Part shown: positions 32,921-45,600 of the stretch, in pieces | Layout: every line of letters starts with the position of its first letter | Position numbering within the stretch: the first letter of the stretch is position 1 | From: Eleusine coracana subsp. coracana | Taxonomy: Eukaryota > Streptophyta > Magnoliopsida > Poales > Poaceae | Reading direction: 5' to 3' | DNA: 64,000 bases | Assembly: GCA_032690845.1 (NCBI GenBank) | Contig: CM064417.1 | Coordinates: 25,503,110-25,567,109, forward strand | Position numbers and translations under genes: made by a program | Notes under the pieces: generated by a model | Told to the model about the DNA's origin: nothing | Database searches by the model: none | Seen by the model: only the letters and a program-made list of their open reading frames with translations

Positions 32921-34375
32921 GCAAGAGCAAGCTTAGGGGAGCACTCCCACCAAGGTGACTTCTATCCTTTCTTTCTTTTTTCTTTGTCGGACACACCTTC
33001 ATAAAAGAAAATAAAAATTTACAAAACTAAAAAGAACAGAAATAATAGGTTGTCATGCATGCTAGGGATGTTCATGCCTTCCTGTTGAGATGATGAATAG
33101 TTGCTCTATTTTTTATCTTTTTATAGTCCCTCGGATACAACTTAGTACTCTCCCAATTTTTGAGTTTGTTGGCTAAACATGCTTGCCTTGAACTTGAATA
33201 CTTGTGGGTTGCGAAGTGCATGATCCAAGTCTAGGTTGTTGTGAGGCATGATATGGTCAGAATAGGGCTGCTATGATCTTTGTACCAAAGTGAAGCTTAA
33301 CATCTGGAGATTTGGTTTTTCAAAATGATAAAATTGAAATAGTTCCTCAATGACGAAAATTCCTACCACGGCTATATGATATACTTCATTGCAGAACCTT
33401 CCACATATGCTGCTTGTTTTCACATTCAGCTTTATCAAAATGCTTGCAACCTTTGTGAGATCCATTTATGCTTTTATGATCAAGATTCACGTACACATCC
33501 ACCATCATTTGTTTATGCTCCTACAGCGGGAGATAGCAATATCATTCCATTGCATCCACCACCATATGCTTAACTTCTATTTTGAAAGTTAGCAAAATAA
33601 ATACTCCATAAATATCATGTTATGACTCTCTCAATTGGTTGCATGGAAGGCATGGCTATCAAAAATATAATAAATGCTTGTTTTCAATCTTGAGCATGAT
33701 GAAAAAAAAGAGAGAAGAAGAAGAAAAGAAATAGTCGTGCCCATGTGCTAATTAAAGAAAGAGAGTCTACTCAAAAAGGAGTATCCACCATTCCATCATC
33801 ATTCCACCAAATTCCACACACATGCACATCTTGATCAGATTTTATGACTTGTTTCTCCGTGGGTTCAATCTTTTGGTTTAGCAATATATGTGTTACAAGT
33901 ATGTCTCATTTATTTCTACCCAGAGCTTCACATAAGCCTTATTTAGAGGTAGGAACAAAAAGAGGCAAGTTTAATGCCTTGGTAAGGATTTATACACATT
34001 GAGCGACCGAGTGAATCATTGGAGGAACTTAGTTTTATTTGCTAAAATCTTTTGAAAAACTCCGGATGAAAAGTGGAACAAAGGGATGAGAGAACGGTGT
34101 CGTATCAAAAGACCGTTCTGTCTTTCAACCATCCAAGATGAAGAGAAGCCAAAAGCCCCGCATGGACTAAGGTAAAAAGGGTGAGTTACCAAATCCCAAC
34201 TTATTCAATTAAAGGTAGAATATTTTTTTCTTCACTTGGTACTATGGTGAAATATAAAATATTGTAGCAACTCCTGATCAACAACCTAAAGTTCTAGGGA
34301 AACTCCCCCAAGATGAAGAGAAGCCAAAAGCCCCGCATGGACTTAGTTTTGTTTGCATCGAGATGAGGAGAGGTT
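32921..34375 (+). other. Non-coding 3' domain of element 5
   Basis: It corresponds to 15823-16811 of element 2. It carries a 36-bp exact direct repeat at 34133-34168 and 34308-34343, the second inserted next to the polypurine tract. Confidence 0.6.
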
Positions 34376-34390
34376 CAGCTTGGGGGAGTT
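34376..34390 (+). other. Polypurine tract of element 5
   Basis: CAGCTTGGGGGAGTT precedes the LTR start TGTGACGGTC; upstream is GAGATGAGGAGAGGTTCAGC, a diverged form of the shared motif. Confidence 0.82.
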
Positions 34391-35387
34391 TGTGACGGTC
34401 GTTAATACCATTTCTGTCCATCAACATTACTCAAAATAAAGCAGGATTGTATATTTCCACCATGTATGTTAGTTAGAATTAATAAATATCCACTATAGGT
34501 TGGAGAAACACTGACATGCAGGAGAAATAATGAAATGGAGGAGGAAACACACCCATGTGGCGAAGAAACACAACTTCCACCAATCAAAGCTTGCCAACTG
34601 GGACTCCAACGGATTGACTGGCCCACTTATAGAAGGAATCTGACTTAACAATCGACCTTATAGTGTCACTAGGCAGTGGGACCCACCTGGAAGGCAACCA
34701 AAGGCGGCAGCACCTGAGGGGACTCCCCACTGTTCGGCCAAACAAGGGTGTTCGGCCGAAAGAGGAGTGGCCCCCCTGGTGCATGGCTGCTACGTGTTGG
34801 CTCCTAGTGGACCCCCAATGACGGTTGTGCATGTTTGGTGGCGGTTACCGACTCCAGGAACTGACTTTGGACAGTATAAATAGAAGGGAGAGGCCTCACT
34901 CCAAAGCACACAAAAAGAAGCATTACTCTCTTTACCATTTCGTGATTCCCTTTAGTTTTAGTGGAGTTAGGCTTAGAATAGAGTCTTATTCAGTTTCCAA
35001 GTCTTCCTTGGAGTTGTGGCATGGCTCTTGTATCTTTCTCTTTTTGTAAGACTTTATTCTATTTAATATATTTAGTTTTTCTATGTAGTTCTGTTTGGGT
35101 AATGTGTTTCTTGTTTGATTATATGATCCATTCGTGTATGTGGTTATTATGCTTGCATCTTAGTAATGTAGTCATACTATATTACCATGTTAGACATAAG
35201 CCCTTACTATAGTCTTTATTTATGTCGTTATAATGATACATGACTAATGTGTGACTTAGATCATTTCCATGTGCTTAGTGTTCACTTAAATGTGATTACT
35301 CCTTTTTTATGATCCATCGCTTAAGGGATTAGGAGTATTATTCTAGAGATTTAAGCATGGTGCTTAGTCAATACAATGCATTATTTG
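34391..35387 (+). repeat. 3' LTR of element 5 (3' truncated)
   Basis: It matches 40977 to about 41974 and breaks off after CATTATTTGT, where copia pol starts. Palindromes TTCGGCCAAA and TTCGGCCGAA have centres at 34737.5 and 34755.5; TATAAATA is at 34875. Confidence 0.87.
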
Positions 35388-35704
35388 TGAGGCAAAATAC
35401 ATTTCCAAATTGCGATCTTGAATCGTCCTTGTCGGTTTGGAAACTAGCATCGGTGTAAACATTTACAACGATCTCTTCCTCACCTCCATAAACTAGAAAC
35501 ATACCCATAGTTCTTCTCAAGTACTTTAGGATATTCTTACTAACCACCCAGTGAGCTTATTCTATGTTTGATTGGAATCTGATTGTAGCGCTTAGAGCAA
35601 AAGCTACATCTAGGCGCATACATATCATGACATACATGATGGATCCGATAGCCGAAGCATACGGGATCGCTCTCATCTTCTCTACCTCATCAGGTGTCAA
35701 AGGA
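35388..35704 (-). repeat. 317-bp pol segment, right copy
   Basis: It begins exactly where the LTR of element 5 breaks off and continues into the rest of the reverse transcriptase. Confidence 0.88.
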
Positions 35705-36700
35705 CACGGAGTCTTGCTAAGAGTAATGCCATGTGACATGGGCAAGATTCCTTTCTTAGAATCCTGCATATTGAATTGTTTCAATACCTTGTCGATGTAC
35801 GTGTCTTGGCTTAATCCAATTAGCCTTTTTAATCTATCTCTATAGATCTTAATGCCTAATATGTATGCTGCCTCTCTCAAGTTCTTCATTGAGAAACTTT
35901 TTCTTAATGAAAACTGAACATCTTCAAGCATTGGAATATTAATTCCGATCAACAATATATCATCCACATAAAGGACTAGAAATACGAGTGTGCTCCCACT
36001 AGCCCTTTTGTAAACACAAGGCTCTTCTTCATTCTTGATGAAGCCAAACCTTTTGACTTCCTCATCAAAACGAGGGTTCCGACTCAGAGATGCTTGCTTC
36101 AGTCCATAAATGGACTTCCGAAGTTTGCATATTTTTCTAGCATTTTATGGATCAACAAAACCTTCAAGCTGTGTCATGTACACATCCTCACTTAGGTTTC
36201 CATTAAGGAAAGCCATTTCGACTTTCATTTGCCATATCTCATATTCATAGTATGCGACAATTGCTAGGAGGATCCAAATAGACTTTAGCATAGCGACGGG
36301 CGAGAAGGTCTCATCATAATCAACACCTTGAATTTGTTTAAATCCTTTCGCCACTAATCATGCTTTATAGATGTGAACATTTCCATCCTTGTCTATCTTT
36401 TTTTTAAAACCCCATTTACATTCAATGGTTTTAACACCATCAAGTGGATTAATTAAGTTCCAAACTTGATTTTCTCTCATGGATTCTAAATCGGACCTCA
36501 TGGCCCCAAGCCATTTCTCAGAGTCTGGTCCCATCATTGCTTCCATGTATGTCTTAGGCTTATCATTGTCCAACAATAATATATTGGGCTGCCCCGTCGT
36601 TAGGAGTGTACACTTTTCAGGTGCGTGATGTGCCCGTTCATATCTACGTGGGGTTGGTGCCTCAATAATAGGTTCTACAACATCTTGTGCAACCTATTCC
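35388..36700 (-). pseudogene. copia reverse transcriptase
   Basis: The frame at 36576 starts with YMEAMMGPDSEKWLGAM and VWNLINPLDGVKTIECKW, then a stop at 36358. It continues LVAKGFKQIQGVDYDETFSP, with a stop at 36145, and reaches the intact LYVDDILLIG at 35958-35969. Blocks YILGIKIYRDR and DVAFALSA follow. It runs into the 317-bp duplicated stretch and stops at the junction with element 5. Confidence 0.85.
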
Positions 36701-36899
36701 GATTGAGGTTCAGTGGGAGAAGAAACATTTTCTAGTGTTCTTGAACTTCTTCAAGTTGCACTGTCCTCTCACTTATCTTTCGTGGGAGAAACTCTTTTTC
36801 TAGAAAGACACCATTCCAAGCGACAAACACTTTGCCCTCCTCCCGGTTGTAGAAATAATACCCTTTGGTTTCCCTAGGATATCCTACAAAGAAACATTT

Positions 36900-37990
36900 A
36901 TCTGACTTGGAGAAAGCTAGACATCATACGTTTTACAGAAGCCTCACAACCTCAAATTTTGAGAAAAGATAGCACGGGACGCTTCTCGATCCATATCTCA
37001 TATGGCGTCTTCTCTACAGATTTAGATGGAACCCTATTTAAAGTGGAAGCATCAGTTTCTAGAGCGCATCCCCGAAAGGACAATGGAAGAGCACTTTGGC
37101 TCACCATTGACCTAACCATGTCCAACAAGGTTCGGTTCCTCCGCTCGGACACACCATTTAATTGAGGTGTTCCAAGTGGCATCCATTGTGGAACAATTCC
37201 ACATGGTCTTAGATGATCACCAAACTTATGGCTCAAGTACTCACCTCCATGATCTGATCGTAGGGTTTTAATTGTTTTGCCCAATTGATTTTGTACTTCA
37301 TTCTGAAATCCTTTGAACTTTTCAAATGATTCAGACATGTGCTTCATTAAGTAGATATAATCATATCTACTAAAGTCATCAGTGAAAGTAATGAAGTACT
37401 AAGAACGACCTCTAGCCACACAACTCATTGGTTCACATACATCTTTATGTATAAGAGCCAATAGGTCGTTTGCCCTCTCACTATGTCCTGTGAAAGGTGA
37501 TTTAGTCATCTTGCCAAGCAAAAAGATTCACATGTCTCAATTGATTCAAAATCAAATAAGTGTAGAAGACCATCTTTATGGAGCTTCTCCATGTGCCTCT
37601 CATTTATATGGCCTAAACGACAATGCCAAGTGTAAGTGGGATTCAAATCATTCGGGCGGAGCCTCTTTGCATCAATGTTATAAATCAGCCTATTCTCCAT
37701 ATCAAGACAATACAATCCATTCACTAATGGACAATTTGCATAGAGAATGTCATTCAAATAAATGGAGCAACATTTGTTCCTTATTATGACCTCATAACCA
37801 TCAACTTCCTCTAAACATGAGGAGGATATTATGTTTTTGCCCAAGGCAGGAATATAAAAACAATTATTTAATTCCAAAACTAATCCTAACGGTAATGAGA
37901 GTGGATAATTCTCGACAGCCAATGCAGCAACTTTTGCACCATTGCCGACACAAGCGTCCACCCGCCTCTTGCACACTTCCTTATCCCTTT
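36900..37990 (-). pseudogene. copia integrase
   Basis: From 37976 the frame has the pre-integrase block YTWHCRLGHINERHMEKLHK and ESIETCESFCLAR, so the HHCC zinc motif is recognisable. The catalytic core follows with LIHKDVCEPM (first Asp), TLRSDHGGEYL (second Asp) and NGVSERRNRTLLDM (Glu). Breaks include a stop near 37500 and another near 37399, so the core is not continuous. It acts to insert the cDNA; the three acidic residues are still present. Confidence 0.82.
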
Positions 37991-38002
37991 AAGACCCTAC
38001 AA

Positions 38003-38910
38003 CTATTTGCATGTATGAATCATCGATCCGGTATCAAATACCCAAGAATCATCAGGACGAGTAGCAAGATTAATTTCAATAACATTGATACCTAAAGTAG
38101 AAGGATCAGCAGCCTTCTTCTTCTTGAGTTCTTCCAAGTAAAGCTTGCAATTTTTCTTCCAGTGCCCAGTCTTCTTGCAGTAATGGCAAGGATCGCCTGG
38201 AGGCACTCTTGGCCTGGAGGAGCTTCTGCAACCTTAGGCTTTGAGCTTGAGATGTCATCTGCACTCTTAGCCTTCAGCTTGCTCTTTCTCTTCCTATCCT
38301 TCTACACCATCATCACATGATTTGCCCCAGTTTTCTTGATGCTCTCCACGGCAGTCTTTAGCATCCCATGCAACTCAGCCATAGTCTTTTCTAGGCTATT
38401 CATATGAAAGTTTATTATGAATGGCTCATAGCTTGCCGGGAGCGACTGGAGAACGACTTCCATAGCCAAATATGGGCTAAGGGGAGAACCAAGCTTCTCC
38501 AGGCTGTCAGTGTAACCAATCATCTTGATTACAGGAGGACTGATGGGACTACCTTCAGCTAGCCTGCACGCAAAGAAGGCATTTGAAATGTTATACCTCT
38601 TAGTACTTGTTTGGTTCTCAAATATGCCACGAAGGCCAACAATCATATTGTGGGCATCAGTGTTCTCATATTGCTTCTGAAGCTCTGCGGACATGGTAGC
38701 AAGCATGAGACAACCAACATCAAGTGCATCATTAGTGTGCTTGTCATACTCTCTCTTCTGGGCAGCACCAGCATTTTCAGGAAGGTCATCAAGATAAGAA
38801 AGCTAAATTCTCAAGTTGCGATACCAATCCATAAAGTTTGATCCATTAAGTTTTTCTTTCTCAAGGATCAAACGCAAACTAAAACTAGAAGCATTATTAG
38901 CGGGCGACAT
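38003..38910 (-). pseudogene. copia gag and protease start
   Basis: Gag begins MSPANNASSFSLRLILEKEK at 38910, with the familiar FMDWYRNLRI block. The first part is broken by a stop; the next frame (38706-38302) covers LGSPLSPYLAMEVVLQSLPA and ends at 38302. The zinc knuckle CHYCKKTGHWKKNC lies near 38186-38145. The protease active-site block SWVFDTGSMIHTC is at about 38050-38010, where the DTG triad is kept. Its product would be the virus-like particle protein and the maturation protease. Confidence 0.82.
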
Positions 38911-40210
38911 GATCTACAACAGAAACACATGGAAGTGTATAAGCACTATGTAAATGTAAAACTCCTATTAAACCATTTTAAAAGAGTTTCTTCATTATGC
39001 TTGGAATCGTTTCCCTCAAAATGACATATAGTGGTCCAATATCCTTATTCAACTAGTTCCTAGTGAGCTTTGGTATCACTGCTAGAAATGTATTATCCTA
39101 GGTAAGCAAAATTTGCTAATCACATCATATTTGACTCTTGTTTGTTGGGAGGCATCATATGCCACGGCACCCAACACCATGACCCAAAGCCCAAAACCGT
39201 TTTGATAGCTCCATCAAACAAACCAATATTGTGCTTGTGAATGTCCGACATTCACCCTACTAGTTAAGATAGTTGGGGTACTCTACTTTGCCAGACCTAC
39301 CACACAACGATCAAAATTATAGTAGTTGCAGCTATTTGAAGGGCATCAATTTTAATCTTATTTTTTTTAGGGAACCTATACTAACATGATCATTATATCC
39401 AGTATATAATACATGAAAGAATAGGATGACAGGAACATAATCACAGGAAATCATATTAACTGTGAAATAGTATGTCCCTTTCACATGGTGATCTCCATCT
39501 CCATTGTTACAGGCCTTCTCCTGTCCATGTGTTCACCATGCTCCAAAACCGACCTCCATGAACAAGTACTAAGCTACTACATCTAATAGATAGTAGTGAA
39601 TTACATGAACAGATCAAGCATCACAAGTCGACACGCAGTCCGTTATAAAATAATATGACAGCCTCAACCCAGCTATTTTAAACATGACTCGCAGGTCATG
39701 AAAGAACACAAACATGCATCACATGCACATTTTAGGTCATACCATTCACAACATTCTCTACAAAAACAAATTAGGCGAGAACGGATTCTATCATATGAAT
39801 CAAAAGGGGTATAACCTCACAGGATTTCACAGATCGCATCTATGGAATCGCAATGAAAATCTCATCGGACAAATCAAATTTGGCCGATTCCGAGTCATTC
39901 ATAATGCCTTAATTTTCATTAGGGTTTCAAGATAGACTGCGACACATAGTCTTGATTTCATTGGTCTCCTCTCCTGGTTTATGTAGTTAGTCTCGATGGT
40001 GATACCAGCCGGTAGGGACAGATCGCTTACACCGAGATGCGACATGATTACATCAGCAACATATGCACGCTATCCATCAAACACCTTGCGAACCTCCCAC
40101 TAAGACCGATTGATCTAATCAACCCGTACTACAGACATGCGATAGATCTAATATACTACATCGGCATATCAACTATATGCGCAAGATCCAGATACAAATT
40201 AAACAAGGTC
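38911..40210 (-). other. Leader of copia element
   Basis: About 1.3 kb lies between the primer site and the gag start. I see no conserved coding frame. Confidence 0.6.
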
Positions 40211-40223
40211 GGCTCTGATACCA
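40211..40223 (-). other. Primer binding site, initiator tRNA-Met
   Basis: The minus strand reads TGGTATCAGAGCC, a perfect match to the usual site, separated from the LTR end by one base. Confidence 0.92.
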
Positions 40224-40224
40224 C

Positions 40225-40732
40225 TGTTGGAGAACAGAGAGACTACGATAGCTAGAAGCAATTTCTATCGTTCAACCAGGAAGCATTGCATGAGGGGATC
40301 ATAGATCATTACCACTTGACCTGTAGCGGAGTAGAAGCAAGGTTGGAGAAGCAACCACCAACGTAGTCGCGCGTCGATGTAGAGGATGTAGTAGTCGTTC
40401 ACGGCAAGCGTCTCCTTCTCGTCCAGCCGAAGCAACACAGATGCAATGCCTTCTTGCGGTATCCACACGTATAGGGCAGAAGCCGTGTGCGGTATGCTAG
40501 CATCGGCGGCATGACTTAGGGTGACGTGGGAGAAAGACAGGGAGGTGGCGACGGCTAGGGTTTCTAGACTAGATGATCACCTGCGCCTTAAGCCCCTCCT
40601 CCACTTAAATAGACCCCTATAATGGGCCTCGACTAGTTGGCTCATTAGTGGACTAATCCCTCACGGATCAATATCCATATGACCCTCACATATGGATCAA
40701 ATCCTTATTGTCTCTTGGGCATATCTCCAACA
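40225..40732 (-). repeat. 5' LTR of copia element (508 bp)
   Basis: On the minus strand it reads TGTTGGAGATATGCCC to TTCTCCAACA. The initiator tRNA-Met primer site, TGGTATCAGAGCC, follows at 40223-40211. Confidence 0.9.
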
Positions 40733-40977
40733 AATCGAACCAGGGCTGACCGGAGAGAGGGGGAGAAGTGGCGAGGCTGTGAGGCGCAGTTCTGCCAGCA
40801 CTGGAGAAGATGGCCCTTGATTCTCTTTGTTGTGCGGAAGGGAGAGAGGGAAGATTGTTGGGGGAGATTTTATGTGTCCTTGCGTAGAATCTAGGAGCTT
40901 GTCTTGCGCTCTCGCGGCAGCAGTAGCAGCGGGAGCACCAAGATCTGCAGGGCACAACAATGGTAACTCCGATGGCA
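40733..40977 (-). mobile_element. LTR-like host sequence resuming after copia (right part)
   Basis: It begins with the copia target copy AATCG and is GC-rich, like 24560-25018 on the other side. It ends where the LTR of the element 5 family begins. Confidence 0.5.
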
Positions 40978-42496
40978 GGTGGCGGTCGTTAAATACCATT
41001 ACTAGCCATCAACATTACTCAAAATAAAGAATGATTGTATATTCCCACCATGTATGTTAGTTAGAATTAATAAATATCCACTATATCTTGGAGAAACACT
41101 GACATGCAGGAGAAATAACGAAATGGAGGTGGAAACACATCCATGTGGCGAAGAAACACAACTTCCACCAATTAGAGCTCGCCAACTGGGACTCCCACGG
41201 ATTGACTGGCCCACTTATAAAAGCAAACCGACTTAACAACCAACCTTACAATGTCACTGGGTACTGGGACCCACCTAGCAGGCCACCAAAGATGGCAGCA
41301 CCCGAAAGGACTCCCCCCCAATTCGTCCGAACAGGGGTGTTCGGCCGAACGGGGAGTGGACACCTCGTGCATGACTGCCATGTGTTTGCTCCTGGTGGGC
41401 CCCAATGATGGTTGTGCACGTTTGGTGGCAGTTACTGACTCCAGGAACCAACTTTGGGCAGTATAAAGAGAAGGGAGAGGCCTCACTCCGAAGCACACAC
41501 CAAGAAGCATTACTCTCTTTACCATTTGGTGATTCCCTTTAGTTTTAATGGAGTTGGGCTTAGAATAGAGTCTTCTCCAGTTCTCAAGTCTTCCTTGGAA
41601 TTGTGGTATGACTCTTGTATCTTTCTCCTTTTGTAAGACTTTATTCTATTTAATATACTTAGTCTTTCTATATAGTTATGTTTGGGTCATGTGTTTCTTG
41701 TTTGATTATATGATCCATTCATGTAATTGGTAATTATGCTTGCATGTTAGTAATATAGTCATACTATATTACCATGTTAGACATAAGCCCTTACTATAGT
41801 CTTTATTTATGTCGTTATAATGATGCATGACTAATATGTGACTTAGTTTATTTCCATGTGCTTAGTATTCACTTAAATGTGATTACTCATTTTCTGATCC
41901 ATCGCTTAAGGGATTAGGAGTATTGTTCTAGAGATGTAAGCGTGGTGCTTAGATCAATAGAATACATTATTTGTCGTGTAGCCCACGGATTGCTAGGGGT
42001 AGGCAGTAGGTGGTGACAGTCCTATCTGTCCTTTAAAATCCCCCACGTTCGGCTATGCAATAGGCTCTTGGCTGGAATCATACTATGGATGCAGGGGAAA
42101 ACCGGATGCCTAAGGTGTGATGATCTGGTGGTCTTGCATTATCATTGTATCTATATAACAGTATATAATGTATACTATAAAACTATATAAAAGCAACATA
42201 GAAACTGAGCTCTTTCTTTGTCCTTCTCCACTAAACTAATATTTATCTAACTTAAGTATGCTATCTGTGTGTCGCTACCATGTTTATCTTTATCCTTACC
42301 CCTGTGAGGACTTTGATCAATCATATGCCTTCCTTTGGGATAAAACAAATACGATACCCTGAATACTTCCGGATAAAATATTACAACGGTATTCTCTATG
42401 CGCTTGTGGACTCTCTACATTCGTTAAAGATTACCAACAAACATTTCTGGCTTCGTTGCTAAGGAAACTTAGTGACAACGTTAAGAAATGTCAACA
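40977..42496 (+). repeat. LTR of the element 5 family (about 1520 bp), possibly solo
   Basis: It matches 34391-35387 over its first 1 kb and continues to TAAGAAATGTCAACA at 42496. The first bases are AGGTGGCGGTCG instead of the expected TGTTGACGG-like start. Palindromes TTCGTCCGAA and TTCGGCCGAA have centres at 41326.5 and 41344.5, with TATAAAGA at 41462. An internal primer-site-like AACATTTCTGGCTTCGTTGC lies at 42440-42459. Flanks ATGGC (40972) and ATGGT (42497) could be a target duplication, but the outer sequences do not clearly join. Confidence 0.65.
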
Positions 42497-42684
42497 ATGG
42501 TGCTTAAGAATGGCCGCTAAAGGATGAACGGCATACTCTTATCGACCTCCATGTCGAGCACTACAAAATCCACAAGGACAAGGCATCCACAGATCTCAAC
42601 CAACACTTCCTCGACAATTCCTGTGGGGTACCGCATTGTCGAGTCGGCAAGTTGAATCCGCATTTGAGTTAGGACTAGGCCTGT
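42497..42684 (-). pseudogene. Protease continuation of element 3
   Basis: It matches element 2 at about 13050-13230: the minus strand encodes a QLADSTMRYPTGIVEEVLVE-like block and then DFVVLDMEVDKS. It is separated from its first half by the solo LTR and stops at 42497. Confidence 0.8.
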
Positions 42685-45600
42685 TGTGACACCCCGTTTC
42701 TAATCTCTAATTAACAAGCACTAATCTCTAATTATCAAGTGTACTAAGCAGAAAATTAGAACTAAAGTCAGACATGAAATAATTGAAGTTCTATCAATTA
42801 AATTAATTACTAGCAAATAAAAATCCCTGCAAACTAGGTTGTGAAGAAACTTTAACTTTTTCTATGCAACCTATATCAAATAACTACATCAACATCAGGG
42901 GATAATAAAATAGAATTTTAGACCAAAGTTGGAAATTTTATCACATTTGGAAATGCCTCAAATAATTAAATAAAGTCAAGAAATCTTTAATAATTGGATT
43001 TTTATTCAAAATTAATATAATTTTGCTGGCCAAGTGGATCTCACCAGGGCCTCACAAATATCTCCAAGATCAATGTGTAAAAATACCAGACCAATTGGAC
43101 CTAAAGAAGTATTTTAAATGATCTAAAACAAGAACCAGGGACTTGTTTGCAAGAAGTTGAAAGCGTGAAGGGCCTCAGTACAAATGATCTAAAACAAAAA
43201 CCACCAGCCGCGCGTGCCCATGATTCCCGTCGTCCTTCGCTTCGCACGCGCCTGCCCAACGCGCCGCTGCTTCGCTGCGCCCTGCATGCATCATCTCCCT
43301 TGCTGCCCCGTCTGCAGCTGCGCCCCCGAACCGTCGCTTCCTCCCACTTGCCTCCTGCCGTGGCCGAAGCGAGACCTCGCTGCACCCCTCGTGCCCAGCT
43401 GCTCCCGACCCTCCGGAAATTGGTCAAAACCGTGCGCGCGACCCATCTGGCAACGTCCGTAAACCCGTGAGCACCTGCCCGAGCTTCTCCTCTCTTTAAT
43501 TCTCTGCCTTCTTCTCTTTTCTCTGTCCACCATTGCGGCCATTGACAGCCGAGCTTAAAGCTCATCGTGCCGCCTCTCTGCTACATCCCCAGCCGAGTTG
43601 AGACCACCAGGACCCGCGTACGCTTCTTCTCCAACTCTCCATGGTCTTCAATCGACGTCTCCCTGGCTGAGCCCATCAAATCGAGACGTTTTTGCCCAAG
43701 TGAGACGAACTGAACTGCAGCTACTCCTCCGCCGAATGCTTCTTCCTCGGTGAGCCATCCGTCTATTCCTTGTAGAGGTATCTTCCACTTGGTATGGCGC
43801 ACATGTTTGATCACTTTACTTGATGATTCCATGCCCAGAAACGTCGGATTTTGGAGTTCTATTGCCGGCATTGCTGCCTGAGACTGAGATCGCGTGCTTC
43901 GCAATTTGGTCACGTTTCATTGATCCCCATCGACCCCAAACTGCTAAGACGGATGCGCATTGAACTCCTCTACGCATATTTTTTTTAGAATTCGTTATGG
44001 CCGATTGGCCGCTCTGGTGAGGGCGTTTTCTCTCTCGGGAGTGCACAGGCAACCATGGCCGAGATCTGGTGTGACCAAAGATCTGATTGGCCCCTATTTT
44101 TTCCCTATTTTCCCACGTTTTTTTTGGGTAGAAAATGTCAGAATATTTAAAAAAATCATAGCAAACGAACTACAAACCCAATGGAGTCCAAATAAAGTTT
44201 GTTAAACTCATTGAGTAATGCTCTATTTTTTAAGAATGAGTTTCACACCAGCACGCGTCTGAGTATTTTATAATATTTGTTTCTTGTTAAAATACTATAT
44301 AAATCACCAGAAAATCTAGGTTAATAATTTAAATCTGATATTTTGGCACGTGCTGCTAAAACGTGCTTAACTATCACCCTGATTTTTTGTTAGGCAAAAT
44401 ATATATTATTTTATATCCTAGGATTTATTTAGTACTTCTACTTATATAAAGTCTAGTAAATAGAATAATGATGTTCAGTAGCTGCCACTTAGTAAAAATA
44501 AAGATTATGTATGCCCCTGTTCATAGTAAATCACTTCTGTCCAGAGGCACATTGTTACTACACTACATGGATTATTTGTTCTCGACACTATAATAACCGT
44601 ATTTAAAGGCTTCAAGAATAACTACATACAAAATATTAATAGATAAACTTGCTTCTCTAAAGCATATGACTTTAAAAATATATTAACATGAATATTGTCA
44701 TATTAACATCACTGCATTTTGCATTTGGCATATCATTGCATGTCACGGTACTATTTTGATATCGTTAACACGTTATTCATATATAGGTAACGATAATCAG
44801 GAGCAAGAGCCGGATTTTCACAAGGACACTGATTTCCATGAGCAAGAATCTTTATTTGCTAACACTTATGTCGATCAAGGCAATCCTCGGTTTTCATATG
44901 TCGTTTTTATAAAGTTTTGCTAGTTTCAGTATATCAATGCTAGCGTCTATTTTAATTGATGCATTAGGTTGTTAGTAATTGGTTGAAAACCCACTTGTAC
45001 ACCACCTAAATGACCCATGTTACTGGTATTTAAGTCATGATAGGATTCGGTACTTTACTGCTATGCTTAGTAATAGAGTAATAACGATAATTGCTACTCA
45101 ACTAAGAGAATGACTTGATCACTAAACTGGAACTTAGTAGAATAAATTTACTTTGATGTTATGACCGGGCAGGGAGCAACACATGGGTGCAGGGATGATG
45201 CATGTGTAGGTTGGCAGCAACACATGGGTATTGACTGTGGTAGTCCTGCCTTGTCGAACCTAGGACCCGTCCGCCGTTGGCCCCTTGATCAAGCATTGAA
45301 CAATACCGAATGCATACTAGTTTATGGGTACTAGTAAACCGTTGTAACATTAACATGGCAATGAGGACGATACCCAGTACATTGGTCTTTGACCCTTCAG
45401 CTGCTGGAGTGGGCGGTCCGTACCGTGAAGTACTGCTGGCAGGACGGCATGCCCACTTGATGAGACTGGCCCTGGACCAAGTTGTTTGTTGTTCTTATGA
45501 AAGATTGCCGTATACGACCTTAATTGGTGCATATACATCGTGTATTTCAGCTTTTTCCAGCTGATGTAAATCAATTGCAATTGGTGGCGCTCGCAGAAAT

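Larger units (their letters stand above)
27208..35387 (+). mobile_element. Element 5 fragment: Ty3-type spacer, ORF2, 3' domain and broken 3' LTR
   Basis: The left end starts in a spacer resembling element 2 around 13710 (TTGGAATTTATTC shared). It has an internal promoter-like module, then nested element N, then ORF2 from 31936, a 3' non-coding domain, polypurine tract and 997 bp of LTR. Gag, protease and the 5' LTR are absent. Neither end is an LTR terminus, so this is a fragment rather than a clean insertion. Confidence 0.82.
25019..40732 (-). mobile_element. Ty1/copia element, split by a nested Ty3 fragment
   Basis: The 5' LTR is at 40225-40732 and the 3' LTR at 25019-25524, flanked by five-base target copies AATCG (40733-40737) and AATCA (25014-25018). 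Domain order on the minus strand is gag, zinc knuckle, protease, integrase, reverse transcriptase, RNase H, as in Ty1/copia. The pol is interrupted by 27208-35387, with 317 bp of pol present on both sides. Flanking sequence at both ends is the same LTR-like host. Many stops make it inactive. Confidence 0.88.

Noticed and set aside
25019..40732. Two separate copia insertions instead of one
   Set aside because: The outer LTRs are flanked by matching five-base copies (AATCA, AATCG) and the pol parts are complementary, so one insertion with a duplicated 317-bp segment is simpler.
40977..42496. Proven solo LTR with target duplication ATGGC/ATGGT
   Set aside because: The five-base flanks match with one change, but the outer sequences do not rejoin in a recognisable way, so it is only listed as possible.
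43101..43565. Arg-rich open frames on both strands
   Set aside because: They lie in the GC-rich block of the solo LTR, overlap each other on both strands and show no conserved motif.
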